The notes: generated by a model from the letters alone, not told the origin. A stretch of 64,000 nt of DNA from Reticulitermes speratus (GCA_021186555.1 JAJKFL010000005.1:26476635-26540634); one strand, 5' to 3'; counted from the stretch's first letter, positions 1-11,873 are shown. Numbers and translations are program-made.

Positions 1-840
1 TAAATCTGTGAAATGGGAGAAATTATTTTAAAATCTCCCAGTACGTTTATTGCATAACTATTTAAGAGCCTGTCAGAATGAAACAGGGGCTAAGACGCAA
101 GACGCAAGTAATTCTTTCAACAAAAATGAAATCTAGGAGAACTGTTTTAGGTATTCCACTCTTGGTTTTCGAGTACACATTCTACTTTTCCTTGTATTTT
201 CGGGGAGGGGGTAGTTCACAATTTAATTCGCTCTCTGTTATTCTGCACTGTAACGCCTATCATTCCAGTTTCTTTTAAAATTTTGAATACCGAAGAAAAA
301 GCACTCTCAAGCAGACAATTTGCGTGCTATTTGAAATCAGGAGAATAATAAACTGAAAAATGTTCCGCTAAACTCTCAAAATCTCGTCTGATTTATGAGA
401 CTACAGAACATCAATGTCGACCAGTTCATATCAGGGATGAACGCAGCTTGAAATCTCGAAGGAGAGGCCACCCATATTGACAAATATGTTTCATCTTTTC
501 CTTCAGTAAGTCCAGGCAAATGCTCTCATAATAGGTTTTACTTCATTATGTGGGCACTATCGCTTCCTTTCTCATCTTTCCAATTCATTACTCTCTAATC
601 AACATAACCGTCGACGCTGCGCATCCTTAGGTGTTTGTATTTATCTAAGCATGATGGGAGAGTCTTCCAGTTGCCCCAAGCCCTGAAACCACTGCTGGGT
701 CCATTGACCTGGCCCCCTTATAATCGCAGGTACAGGCAACTTCGCTAAATAAACCTTAAATAATTTTAACGAAAGTCATCACGTTGTGTTGTTAATAGTA
801 CAAAAATTAAATCAATATCCGTCCAAACACAACTAAATTC

Positions 841-1070
841 TGAGTTTTAAAAGGTTCTGACGATGGTATATGATATTCTGAACCACTTGTTTTTTGGACT
901 TTGTCCATCGTCTTTTAATGTGAATAAAATGTAATAAGAAATGTAAAATATATATATTTGTATTTTACATTTTATATTACATTTTATTCCGATTAAAAGA
1001 CGATGGACAAAGTACAAAAAACAAGTGGTTTAGAATATCATACACCATCGTCAGAACCTTTTAAAACTCA
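841..1070. repeat. Foldback (long palindrome) element
   Basis: Starts TGAGTTTTAAAAGGTTCTGA and ends with its inverse; arms of about 110 bp meet near 955 with almost no spacer. Each arm carries a CTGACGATGGT...ACCACTTGTT sequence that looks like a hammerhead module that lost GAA. Confidence 0.75.
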
Positions 1071-1117
1071 ATTATATAACCGGTATGGACCCGGGATTTA
1101 TCCTTCGTTTAAAAGCA

Positions 1118-1160
1118 TCACCTGAAGACGGAGGAAGATCCCTTCTCCGAAACGTTGTGA
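1118..1160 (+). ncRNA. Hammerhead-ribozyme-like module A
   Basis: Stem I TCAC/GTGA pairs perfectly; core CTGAAGA; stem II GGAG/CTCC after one unpaired C; then GAA; a two-pair stem III AC/GT with no loop; T as the cleavage-site base (1,156). This matches the type I hammerhead order. Very short stem III is known from hammerheads of Penelope-like elements. Activity is inferred only. Confidence 0.5.
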
Positions 1161-1257
1161 ATTTTAGAGTTTTATATATTTGTATTTTACAATTTATATT
1201 TCATTTTATTCACATTAAAAGACGATGGACAAAGTCCAAAAAACAAGTAGTTCAGAA
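1158..1257 (-). repeat. Extra single arm of the 841-1070 foldback
   Basis: AAAAGACGATGGACAAAGTC and the flanking 90 bp repeat the right arm in the same direction. With the palindrome it makes a compound insertion flanked by ACAACTAAATTCTG repeats (about 829-842 and 1,258-1,271). Confidence 0.6.
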
Positions 1258-1275
1258 CAACTAAATTCTGTTTGT

Positions 1276-1437
1276 TATATAGAACTACATGTTTTGACCT
1301 ATCTCAGCTCATCCTCAGGTTTACAATTGGTCTTTAAAACATACTGAGGAAGAAATATTGCTTCCTCAGTATGTTTTAAAGACTAATTGTGAAGCTGAGG
1401 ATGAGCTGAGATAGGTCAAAACATGTAGTTCTATATA
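1276..1437. repeat. Near-perfect palindrome with hammerhead-like arms
   Basis: Arms of about 75 bp around GAAATATTGC. Both arms hold CTGAGGATGAGCT...AGGTCAAAACATGTAG; the G of the GAAA core is A here, so these copies should be inactive if the module is a ribozyme. Confidence 0.7.
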
Positions 1438-2589
1438 ATAAATATAGTTTAGTTTTATTTTGACAGATATTGTTTTAATTTTAAACCTTAAATAGATTAA
1501 TATTGTCTGACAATTTTAAGATCAGTCTAATTTTGCCATATTTTACTTTGTGTTTGTAAAGTATGATCTCGTTCTGTGAATCAAGACCAAAATAACAAGG
1601 CTGAAAAGAGAATGCTGAGAAAAATATTTAAATCAGACTTGTGTGTTTGTAGGGACTTCTACTGTGACGCACTGGAAAGGATATAGAAGGAAATGGTTGT
1701 GGTCTATTTTAAGTCATTATCCCTGAATTTGTCTGAAGGGACTGAGGAAAATTATAGAAACCCCAGTCAAATTATTTGGTGTTCTGGTTAGTTTGAAACC
1801 CCGCTCCTCGCAAATACAAGACAGATGTGTTACGGTTGAGATAACACACTCGGTCTCGTGAACCTAAGAAGGAGTATATAAAAATGACACGATATTACAC
1901 AAGAAGGGACGTCGTGGTTTATGTAGGTTACTTGTTATTGTTGGAGTATCAAAATCTGCAAATCCGTAGTGAGTTTTGTATATGGCTAGAAAAGGGGAGA
2001 ATAAGACTGAGATGGATTAAATGGTGATAAGTTTGTGAAGCTGGGAGGCAGATATAAATGCATCAGAATCGTGTCCAAAGACGTATTCTGTATTTGCGGT
2101 TTTGAACCTTCGGTTTCTGCTACCAATGTGTTAGCTACGAATTGCACTGCCCATGTAAAGCCGCGTAATTCCGTATACGCGAGCGGACAGTAGAGCAAGG
2201 CGAAGGCTTGTGTTAGAGCCAGGTCAGCATTATGCTGTGACGCAGCTTTGCCGTCTGGGACAGACGCTAGGCGTCTCTATGAGCAGGATGGAGATGTCCA
2301 GATCTTAGTTAAGGTTTGAGAGGATCCGCATTGCATTCCCTGTGGAGACGAGCTTCGTTATTGTAACGCCAACTGGGCCGCTTCTGTGTCCGGAATCAAT
2401 GAGAGAACCTACCGGCCTAATGGGAAGAGAAAAGAAAAGGGCGGTCCCATATGATGGGATTGGAAGCTACACCTCCTGAAGGAACAGATAGGCTACACTA
2501 CGATTCTACTCCTGACACAGTTGCGTGGAAGTTTGTGGCAAACAAGACTAACGTACTGTAATTTAATATTATTCATTCCGTACATTTTA
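1438..2589. other. Intergenic, nothing recognised
   Basis: No coding sequence or named element seen. Around 2,220-2,520 the base composition is more balanced than nearby, perhaps an unrecognised repeat. Confidence 0.5.
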
Positions 2590-2649
2590 ACTCTATACTT
2601 ATATTCCGACAAATGTACAATTTAATCACATTAATTGTGTAATTTCACT

Positions 2650-2694
2650 GTCCTACATGTTTCGAACCCTTAATTTGGGTTCATCTTCAGGGAC
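2650..2694 (-). ncRNA. Hammerhead-ribozyme-like module B1
   Basis: Stem I GTCC/GGAC (perfect), CTGAAGA, one unpaired T, stem II GAACCC/GGGTTC (perfect six pairs), GAA, stem III AC-AT-GT, cleavage base A. All core positions of the hammerhead consensus are present; the unpaired base before stem II is atypical. Confidence 0.55.
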
Positions 2695-2772
2695 TTATTA
2701 TCTCAAATCACACACTATTTACACCAACTGGTACAATTGTTTACATAGTAAAACAAGAATTTGAGATAATGA

Positions 2773-2817
2773 GTCTCTGAAGATGAACCCAAATTAAGGG
2801 TTCGAAACATGTAGGAC
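2773..2817 (+). ncRNA. Hammerhead-ribozyme-like module B2
   Basis: Inverted copy of B1 on the plus strand; stem I is GTCT/GGAC with one G-T wobble, so pairing is kept after the change. Confidence 0.52.
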
Positions 2818-3394
2818 AGTGAAATTACACAATTAATGTGATTAAATTGTACATTTGTCGGACTATAACTATATGTACTGTAATTTATTTACACTTACGC
2901 TTGCATCTCTGTACCCGTGTAAATAGTCTTTATATATTATAATTATAAACAAGTTAGGAAACGCACACAGGGCGTAATAATGCGCTCTGCTATTGGCCCT
3001 GTTATTCCTATTGTTCCTATTACTCGTAAATATTTTTTTTGCAATCTAAATGCAATAATTTATTTTTCTGTTCTAGTGCTTTGAATAATGTGTTTTGTTT
3101 AGACGGTAAATTCTTTCTTGAGGCCCCTCTACTGTCATTATTTCATGTACGAATCTCGTAATAGACAAATGGTCTATTCCTTCTACTTCCCTTGTGAAAA
3201 AGCGTTTCCGGTATTTATCTCGTAAAGAGCGAGAATTTCTGTAGGTGCTTTCCTCGTAAAAGCGAGGTATGTAGGCCGTCAGTTGTTGCTTAGATATCAG
3301 TCCGTACCTCATAAAAAATACAGTCTGTCACCATTGCAAAGGTCTATCATATAAATGTGCGCTTGCCTTTTGGAATGTTTAACGAAAATGAGAT

Positions 3395-3560
3395 TATGTG
3401 ACAGATTTGTATTAAAAATCCCGAATATAAAATTTCACGAAAATCCGTGCTTTGGGAGTCGCGTTCGCTTCTGGTCGTACGGAGAGACAGACGGACGGAC
3501 ACAGGCTAGTAGTCGCGCTTCGCTTCGTAAACTCACTTAAGTTGGTGATATACTTTACGC
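3395..3560 (-). repeat. Related TCTG-type repeat fragment
   Basis: Minus-strand reading shows GCGACT, GTCCGTCCGTCTGTCTC and CACGGATTTTCGTGAAATTT in the family order. No clear ends. Confidence 0.35.
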
Positions 3561-4903
3561 GAAGTGTCCACGGATATACACATTTCCTCCCAACCTCTTG
3601 AAGCATAGTCGTCAGTATAACAAATATCTCTATCATTTTGCTCACAGAATGGGTATATTGATTACTTTTTATTCCAAGAATGAACAAGGATTTTTCTTGT
3701 AAGCAGCATTAACCTATTGTTTTTAATAAAAAAGAAATATGTTTCGTGTGAGGTGTGAACTGAATTTTCAGTTTCATTAAGTTCAGACTTTGAGGGTGTA
3801 GAGGAAAACGTGTTTGTTGCTATACTTCTGATTATTCAATGAACAAAATCATTTTGAACAAATTTTATATTTACGCTTATGACCCTTCTCCAAAAACAGT
3901 CTAACGTTTGTGATTATAACTCTTACCGATAGTCTGAAAACTTCATACAGAATATTTACTGACCTTGCGTCATTTTCTTAATCTGCATTCTGAGTAAATA
4001 TTTCACTGGCTACATAAACCATAATCCTTTGTGAACAGCAGATACTCGCTTAAATATTCAGCAAGTTCCCAGCAATTTATAGAACGTGAATATGATTACC
4101 TTCATATTCGAAGTTATCACACAGTGAATATGAAGATTATGGTCTGCTGGGCTATGACACCCTGTAGTTTGTCACCTTGGTACCGTCAACAAAACTACAT
4201 TACATGTCATCCCTGGAGACCGTAAACGTTATTAATAGCACGTACAAAAGAACCCACACTGGTTCCTGTCCCGAGCCAGATAAATTCAATCTAAACATTT
4301 GAACCTTATTTTTAAAGTTAATTATGCTACTTTATTTCTTGAAAATAAAACTACGCTTATGAGATCACCATGCTATTTGCATGTATGTGATTTGCGCACT
4401 TAACTCTTGAACCAGATGACTCATATTTACAAAACTAGGTGTGAACAATGTGCCATTGGAAGAGACTGCACCGTCGTAATTCCTAATTTATCTCTCTGTC
4501 TGTATATGTATATACATAGCTATACCACACCTTTTATGCAAAGATTGGCTGATAAATTCTGGTAGTTCACCTTATTTACATTCCTCTGTTTACATTCTTA
4601 TTTCAAAACTGTGATTTTAAGAGCCAAAAATTACCTAATAATAAACATAACTTTGTATTTTCGTTTATCTGTAGCTGTAATCACTGAGAGAATTCGCGAT
4701 AATCTGAAAAGTAAAGTTGCAAACTAAATCCTGTACGTTCATTCATACACTCATTTCATGTTGAATTGTGGGGAGAAAAGACTGTTTCAAGGGGATTAGA
4801 GCTACGGTTGAAAGCCGGTACTCTGCTGGCATGCATTATCCTGTCGGTTGGACCAACACTAAGCGCAGACTTCGATAGTACAACTGCTAGCAGTTGTGAC
4901 GTC

Positions 4904-4927
4904 GGGGGGGGGGGGGGGGGGGGGGGG
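4904..4927 (+). repeat. Run of 24 G
   Basis: Uninterrupted G run, inside a GC-richer patch of otherwise AT-rich spacer. The length may be uncertain in the assembly. Confidence 0.9.
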
Positions 4928-7900
4928 TGGAGCTTTCTGAATAAGCCCGTGTCAGACATCGTGGTCTTGTGGTTGACACTCTTGATTCATATTCGGAAGG
5001 TCCTGAGTTTATGCCTCGGCCCGGACACCGAGTACCATGACTAAACGTTTTCGTGGTAACCTCAGTTTCGTCAAGAAAACCGTGGTATGCCTATTTGGTG
5101 TACTTCTTAGGGATGCGATATGAGAAACCGCCTAGTCGGCTATACTTAATTAAATCTGTAGATGCGTATGAACAGGTTTCAGTTTCTGAAATTTAATTAT
5201 AGACCTAGGCTACAATCTTAAATTTGATGTGTTGCTTCATACAGGACTATGTTTTCTTAATTACACTTCGCACTTTTACCTACAGTTAGCAAACTTTAAG
5301 ATCGAGACTTCAGTTTAAATAATTTAAATATGCTTACGATAAAAATTCAGTAACACAAATTGACTGATTATAAGAACTTTTCGATTTCGAGCATTGATCA
5401 CAGATGTTACTCCTCATGTCCCTTCGAAATATGTGTTTGGGACTCAACAAATAAATCTTAATATCACTATTAATATTGAAACGATCCGAGTGACGTAACC
5501 GAGCTTTTGAATTCCGTTTTTCATCCGGTGCACCCGAGCTATTTGCAGACGATGAACTTATAGGCGTGGGTTTCCAAAGATGTTAATGTAAATGTGAGAG
5601 TATTAAGGGGAAGATGATGTCCATAGTGTTGTTCGGTAACTGGCATGGGTCTGATTGGTTCCGTTAGTTTTTGTGATTTAACAATTTTCCTACTAATACA
5701 TACAACGTTCTCCATACAGTGCTCGACATGTTTCAGATTTAGATTGAAAGAGAATGCCTCGCGTTTCGGTAAAATACTTTTGTATTACCCAAATCAGTAT
5801 ACATTAACATCGAGAATACTATCTCTTGTTTCTCCATTTATCGTTCTAATGCATATATTGAGTGTTATTTCAGGAACGCAAGGCGAGACAAATTATGTAC
5901 CAAGGTCAAGGACAAGTTCACGATTGTGTTATCAGTGACCTGCATTCTATTACATATAAACTTTCAAGGTTAATTTCTCAGCCTTCGTAAAACTGTTGCA
6001 AGTCATGTCATTTCTATCACTTTCTGTATTGAAGTTTTTAGGAGAAACACATTATTCTGTTTAAAAGTTTTCGTTGTAATTGATACTTCTTTTTGGTAGT
6101 AGTGAATTGTGAAAATGTTAAGACGCCTCAGGGAGTGTTCGTTGTCGCTAATACCGACGTACACAACCTGTAAGCGAATATAGGTTACAGGGACGAATTT
6201 TTCATCGATGTGTCTAATTCTTAACATGGAAAACTTAGAAAATGTTTGCTTGTGTCGGCATCATGTCCATTAGGATATCTGTGTGCGTCACTCGGTAAAA
6301 ATTATGGAATGCGTGTATATAATTTTATGAGGGTCACAGTTGTGTCTTTCTACATGACTGCAAGCATCACTGTCTCCATTAGCAGTACTACTTCGTGTAT
6401 AGGACTTCCTTCTTTTAATCTGGGATGGAAGGCCCTTTATTATGCGTAATTATCTTCAGTACCAAAATCAGGATATTGTAGAAATAATAAAATAGTCCAC
6501 TGCTCTTCCGTTTGAAGTATTTTCTGAAGCTTTTACTGAACGTTGCGGTCTATTGCATATTCGGGACATTCGGGCTTTAAACCTCGACCCAAAAATCCGT
6601 TATATTTAGTGAGGTTTTCGGGGGCTTGCTTCAGTCGCGCAAGAAAATTCCGGGAGAGTAACTCAAATTACGTCACCATAGCCTCCATCAGCATTTCTTC
6701 CAGTTTATTTTTCACTAACAATTCTATCATTTGGGGCTATATAATCTGAGCTACTGAAAGCATCTTCAAAATAACCATAAACAAGTTATTTTGCTTTTTT
6801 TTAATCTACCATAATTACAATCCAATCCTGTATAGGAAAGTAACTTGTTAGATGAGCCAATAACCGAAATCGTTTCACGTTCTCCGACGAACTAATAGTG
6901 ATTCCTTGACAAAGAACCGCTATTATTCAGTATTCATCATCGCTTTTAACCCTTCTGAGAATTTTTACTTATACAGCTACATTTCTGTTTATCTCCCTAC
7001 ATTTAGACTGTGAGTCTTATACATTATTTTGTTTGTTGAACTTTTAAATATCTGTTGCCTGGAAACAATTCCTAACGTTTATGAAACCAAACGGAAGGGG
7101 CATTTGACTGCAAATGCTGCCCGAGGCTCGTAGCCGCAATTCGGCCGTGAAGAATCCCACATTTTGCTGTAAATTTAATCGTTTTTTAAGCTATTATTTT
7201 CGCCGTATGGGCGAAAAATTCTATATTACTACTTGTGCAAGAGTACTTTGTGCATTGGTGCAATAATCCGGCGTTGGGCATTATCTGTGCCCCGAAAATT
7301 CCCGAGTCAGGTTCCTCTGTGTCATAGCAAATGCTGTAGCTTGAATTTTCACCAAGTGCCGTTCCCCGTTGTCTTAAGAGGGCTCTGGATTTTTTGGGGC
7401 GATGGTACTTTTCAAGTGCGTTTTTTCCTTAGCTTGGCATTTACTCAGAGCAATGAGTTTTTCCTTATAAAAATGAAGCCACTTTGAATTTTCCTTGAAT
7501 GACGGGTCAGCCCCAAGTGGGGCTTGATTTTACCCTACCAACAGTTATAATATAGATTTTCGAAAGGCGACTGGTTTTCATCGCAAGATGGTTTTCCCCC
7601 TATGTTAGAAGAGCAATATTTGGGATATTCAGTGATCTTTTAATCGATCTTCCCCGAATGGAGTTTTGTCGTATCCCAGCAATATCTCTAATTTAGATTT
7701 CTATCCAGCATCGGTTTTTTCAGTATCTTAGCATCAGTTTTAGTTTGGTTTTCTGCGTATCCTCTCAGCAACACTAGGTGGCGTCACACGCTTGTGCTAC
7801 ACCGTGGATCTCCGAAACTTTACTACAATTTTGTTGCAATCAAATGAGTGTTCGGTGTACTTTTACACTATAATTTCAAGTATGTATTTCTCACAGTATA

Positions 7901-7930
7901 CAGTCATGCACAACGAAAGTAATTTTTTCA

Positions 7931-7981
7931 AATTTTATTCAGGCAACAAGTTTCGGTTTCACACAAGCCATCATCAGGAAT
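7931..7981 (-). ncRNA. Hammerhead-ribozyme-like module in an element end
   Basis: Minus strand: CTGATGATGGC...AAACCGAAACTTGTT, core CTGATGA and GAAAC with stem III AC-TT-GT, followed by GCCTGAATAAAATTTG. Stem I is not clean. The AATAAA after it suggests the end of a transcribed retroposon. Confidence 0.4.
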
Positions 7982-8661
7982 TTTTAAGAACTATCAGTAA
8001 AAACTTTAACTACAAATATGTGTCAGATCTCACCCTTTACAAAATTAATAATAATTACCTTTCATGTCCGCGTTAATTATAGCTTTCATACTGAAGTGGA
8101 TACCAAGGGTACCTTTACCTCTTTATGAGCGAATGTAAACTACCTGCACCACGTTAAAACTAAGCAGAATTTCGTTCAGACACTGTATTTTGGGGGAGAG
8201 AATTTTTCTTAGAATAATAGAAATTGTATATTTCTTCTAAAATGTTGGTCTAGATGTCTTCAGAATCTGTAAGCCTCGGCCGAATCAGGGAATGCGAGTG
8301 TCGTGTCGACAACCTGTCCAAGTATCTAGTGTTTTTGTGCCGCTTTTCCACGTGGTATCATCGTGTGACCAACCAGAGAAACAGATACGGAAGAACTGCG
8401 GTTTTATCCTACATGTAGTACCGTACCGCTAGCTAGCTCAACTGTGCGGTGTTAATCCTGTCTGTAGTATGTGTACCTAAAACTTTTAAAGAAGGAATGA
8501 CCCTCGAATGAAGGGATTAAATTGTATTTATGTACGTACACATCGCTCTGTCAGCCGTCGCTACCCTACATACTGTCGAGGTTCTGGAATAAATACAATA
8601 ATGTTGCCAACAAATGCACTAAGAATATTAAAATTAGTTGTAATGAAGTATAGACATTGAA

Positions 8662-8704
8662 ATCCTACATGTTTTGGGCCAACCATGTGGCCTTTTTCAG
8701 GGAT
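8662..8704 (-). ncRNA. Degenerate hammerhead-like module
   Basis: Stem I ATCC/GGAT is perfect and ACATGTA is kept, but CTGAAAA and CAAAAC replace the core, so it should be inactive. It abuts the SINE at 8,733. Confidence 0.35.
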
Positions 8705-8732
8705 ATAAAATACAAAGATTATATATATTAAA

Positions 8733-8991
8733 GCCAATCCCAGTGACCGCGCGGTCTAAGGCGTGGGTCTGCGGTCGTTCGCTTGCTGGGATTGTGGATT
8801 CGAATCCCGCCGGCGGTATGGATGTCTGTTCTTGTGAGTGTTGTGTGTTGCCAGGTAGAGGTTTCTGCGACGGTCTGATCACTCGTCCAGAGGAGTCTTA
8901 CCGAGTTTGGTGTGTCTGAGTGTCATAGCGAAGCCTCGACAATGAGCAGGCCTAGGCCCACTAGGGTTGTCGAGCCATTGGAAAAAAAAAA
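8733..8991 (+). mobile_element. tRNA-derived SINE, nearly complete
   Basis: Head GCCAATCCCAGTGACC with A-box region at 8,744-8,760 and B box TGGATTCGAATCC near 8,795-8,807, a 3' body of about 170 bp, and a tail of ten A. Same family as the composite copy in P450 intron 2. A longer open frame across it is a by-product. Confidence 0.85.
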
Positions 8992-10039
8992 GATACATTA
9001 AAAGTATAAAAAGGAATTATAAAAGTGTCAGGACCAATCCAAATGTGTAATTACAATCATACGAACCAGTGATTTAAAAGTACATACATATGTGTTATTA
9101 CATTAAGAATATGCTGATATTTGTTTGGGTGGTATACGTAGAAGTTTTCAGTTAGTAATTCACCATCCAAGAGAAAGTGTCGTGGCGCAGATAGTACGGT
9201 ATACCACATTGTACTAACTGAATTTGTTTCACTATACCAAGAGTTAATTGTTTAAATTACTCTTCAACGTTATGAACTTAACAAAACACTTAACCTCAAG
9301 AAGTACACCTATTACTATACCTGAATCTATTTATCAAAAATAATGTGTATTATTCCCACAGAGTGTTTTTATATTTCGTTCCTTGTAGAAGCAGCACGTT
9401 TTCTTTGCCACATAAACTGAATCTACGAATTTGATTAAGGGTAACTTCAGACTTAAAGGTGTTAACTGCTGGCAATCCTGATGGCACACTTGTGTTCCTA
9501 CTAGTAGAAATGATTAACAACACAACAGATTATGATTTGTGCCCGGTGTACTTGTGTTCTCATGCCACAAATTAATTTTCAGTGACAGTATGCTCGATTT
9601 GTGTAAGTTAATTATGGAGTTTATGTGATTGTTCCATGTTAATTACGACCCATCATTCAGATCGCAATCAATAAAATGTAATTTGTGCTCAGTGTGAAGC
9701 CATGGTAACGCGTGCTTCAGTTTCCTGTTTCATTGGATGCAAATGAAAACAAATGTCAGGTTTATGTAGAACACTCGCATTGTCTGAGGTTAAATTGATC
9801 TGAGTAGAAGGGTCAAAATAAGCGATTTAGGATACGAGCTGCTCTAGTGGTCAGCAGGTGGATTTACCGTGACTCCGATGTTTCAGGCATAGCTGTTCCT
9901 TACTGGGGCCTGTGTCAGTATTCATTTAGCAGTATGGTTGTCAGAGTATAGAGAGTGGTTCTTAAATACATGTAACAAAGTATATGGCGGTGTTCCCCAT
10001 CGAACATTTTGAGCAATATGACTAAACATACTTTTTCTA

Positions 10040-10680
10040 ACTGGCTTTATTTCGGCGCTAGCGCCATCTTTTTCTTTTGCTATTCCGCTTTATTCTATTT
10101 TCCTCCTCCCATATACTGCCCTCTCCCCGTTTTGCTCCCACCACATATTCCTCTCGCTCTTATTGACTAATCTGCATTTTCTCATCACCCTATATTCTCC
10201 TCGACTTTTCATTTATTGTTTATTCTTTCTACCTCCTTTCCTCTATACAGTTTTATCTCCCCGCCATTCTTCTTTCGTCCCAAGCCCATTTCCTCCACAC
10301 ATTTCCTTTCTCCATTTTCGTCTCACCCTTTTCCCTTCCTGTTTTATCTCCCCGTTTCTCTTCTTGTTTTTTCTTCTCCTCTTACCTCCTATACTAGTTT
10401 TCATTCCCCTCATGCAAAAATAGAAGAATTGCGAGCAGAGAAATTTGAGAAGAGAAAAAAGGGGAAGAGAGAAAATTTGTAGGGGAAAGGAGTAAGAAGG
10501 AGGATTTGACGGGAATCGGGTGAAAGGGAAGGGGTTACAGAGAAAACTGGGTGATGGTGTCAGCAAATGGGAAGCATACCGGCAGAAGGAAAGTGGTGCG
10601 AACAGTGAAAATGAATATGGGGAAGGAAAAATGGGGGACAAAGAAAACAAGGAATGACATAAAAAGAAAACTAGGTGGAA
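10040..10680. repeat. Pyrimidine tract switching to purine tract
   Basis: About 370 bp very rich in C and T up to 10,415, followed at once by about 260 bp very rich in A and G. Open frames on both strands are low-complexity by-products. The two halves do not show clear base-for-base inverted identity. Confidence 0.75.
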
Positions 10681-11873
10681 AAATCTTTATTGGACTCTTT
10701 TCTCGTGATTTTCAATGTGGAATCTCATATAGTTTGATTTTCATATTAATCATTATTTTGTTTTTGCGTTTCAGGACCATCCTATGTACAAAAATGTTTC
10801 TTTTTGTTTTTCCTGCTTTCCTGCTTCAAATGATGTGCAAGTACCGCCGTATAATTTACTGGATGCAATTCGAAACATTTTTCCTAGTCCTGTCTTTGTG
10901 TGTATGTAAGTGTGGATTTTTGGATATTAATAATCTAATTGGCATATTGGATTGAAAGACGTAGGTGTTTATCCAAAATATGTCTGAATGTTTTTGTATC
11001 TGTAGATTGCCATACATTTCTCAGGATTTGCTATTATCCATCCTATTTTTCTTTGTGGAGAGTTTCATTGTATGCGAGTTGCGCATTTTGTAGGTGCAGT
11101 ATGGACTGAAGGATTTTGTAGAGTTTATGTTACTTCTCTTCCATGCTTGTTAAACGAAACCTCCCTTCACCATTTATGTTCTTTTGTTTAATTAAACTAA
11201 TAATATTTTGTAAATAATGAAAACTGTAAAGCTCTCACGTTCTCCAACTTAAGAAATTCCCTAAAGGCCCACATTTTAAACCCCTTGTATTTTTACTATT
11301 TTAAAATAAATATGGTAAAGCGCGTGTCGATCATGTTACTGTTCATCCTGATTGAGATTTTCTGTCGTTTTCCTGCTTCTACCGTCGAAATCGTCGTGAG
11401 AAAGTTTAAACATACAATTCCGCCTTCTACGAAATTCCTAAATTTTCTTCAACTGTTGTCTTCTGAACTTATTTGGGCTCCTTCCACTCAGATTTCGTGA
11501 GAGTAGAATACAACAGAACATGACCACTTGCCCTCATATTTTTACTAATTTTTTACTTGCTAATTATTCCAGCGATTGATATTATATTTTGATCTACCGA
11601 GAGCGTCGTTAGTAAACCACAAATAAATGCTTGCAGTTATGTCAAATCTGCTGTTGAAGAGTCTCTAGACGTAACCAAATATTCAACGTATTATAATTGT
11701 TTTCTTGATTTACTTAACAACGGCTTCTTCATAGTTTATTAGATATACGAACCATTATTATAAATTATGATGTGTGAAGGCTGCAAATGGCCTTCGCCTG
11801 TTCCAGAGTTCTGCCCCTAAAATGATAATAACAGACCTCAGGATAATCGGTTTCGCGCCGGGAACCGAAATCA

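Larger units (their letters stand above)
2590..2880. repeat. Foldback element with two opposed hammerhead-like modules
   Basis: Inverted arms of roughly 110 bp (about 2,604-2,712 and 2,760-2,871) around a 50-bp spacer. Arms share ATTGTACATTTGTCGGA at the outside and the module CTGAAGATGAACCC...GGGTTCGAAACATGTA inside. Confidence 0.8.
2881..7780. other. Intergenic spacer without genes
   Basis: Only short frames without codon-like character. Near 4,130-4,230 a frame reads KIMVCWAMTPCSL, which resembles a peptide often predicted from repeats in insect genomes; too short to assign. Confidence 0.5.

Noticed and set aside
4097-4260. Frame with MVCWAMTPCSL, reminiscent of repeat-derived peptides in insect gene predictions
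   Set aside because: Too short and no element ends visible to support a feature.
4766-5044. 92-residue frame with a glycine run
   Set aside because: The glycines come from the 24-G homopolymer; the rest shows no domain.
8674-8919. 81-residue frame across the 8.7-kb SINE and its antisense partner
   Set aside because: Both are by-products of the tRNA-derived SINE.
10163-10955. Several open frames of 86-135 residues on both strands
   Set aside because: They are low-complexity products of the pyrimidine/purine tracts or isolated hydrophobic frames with no recognisable domain.
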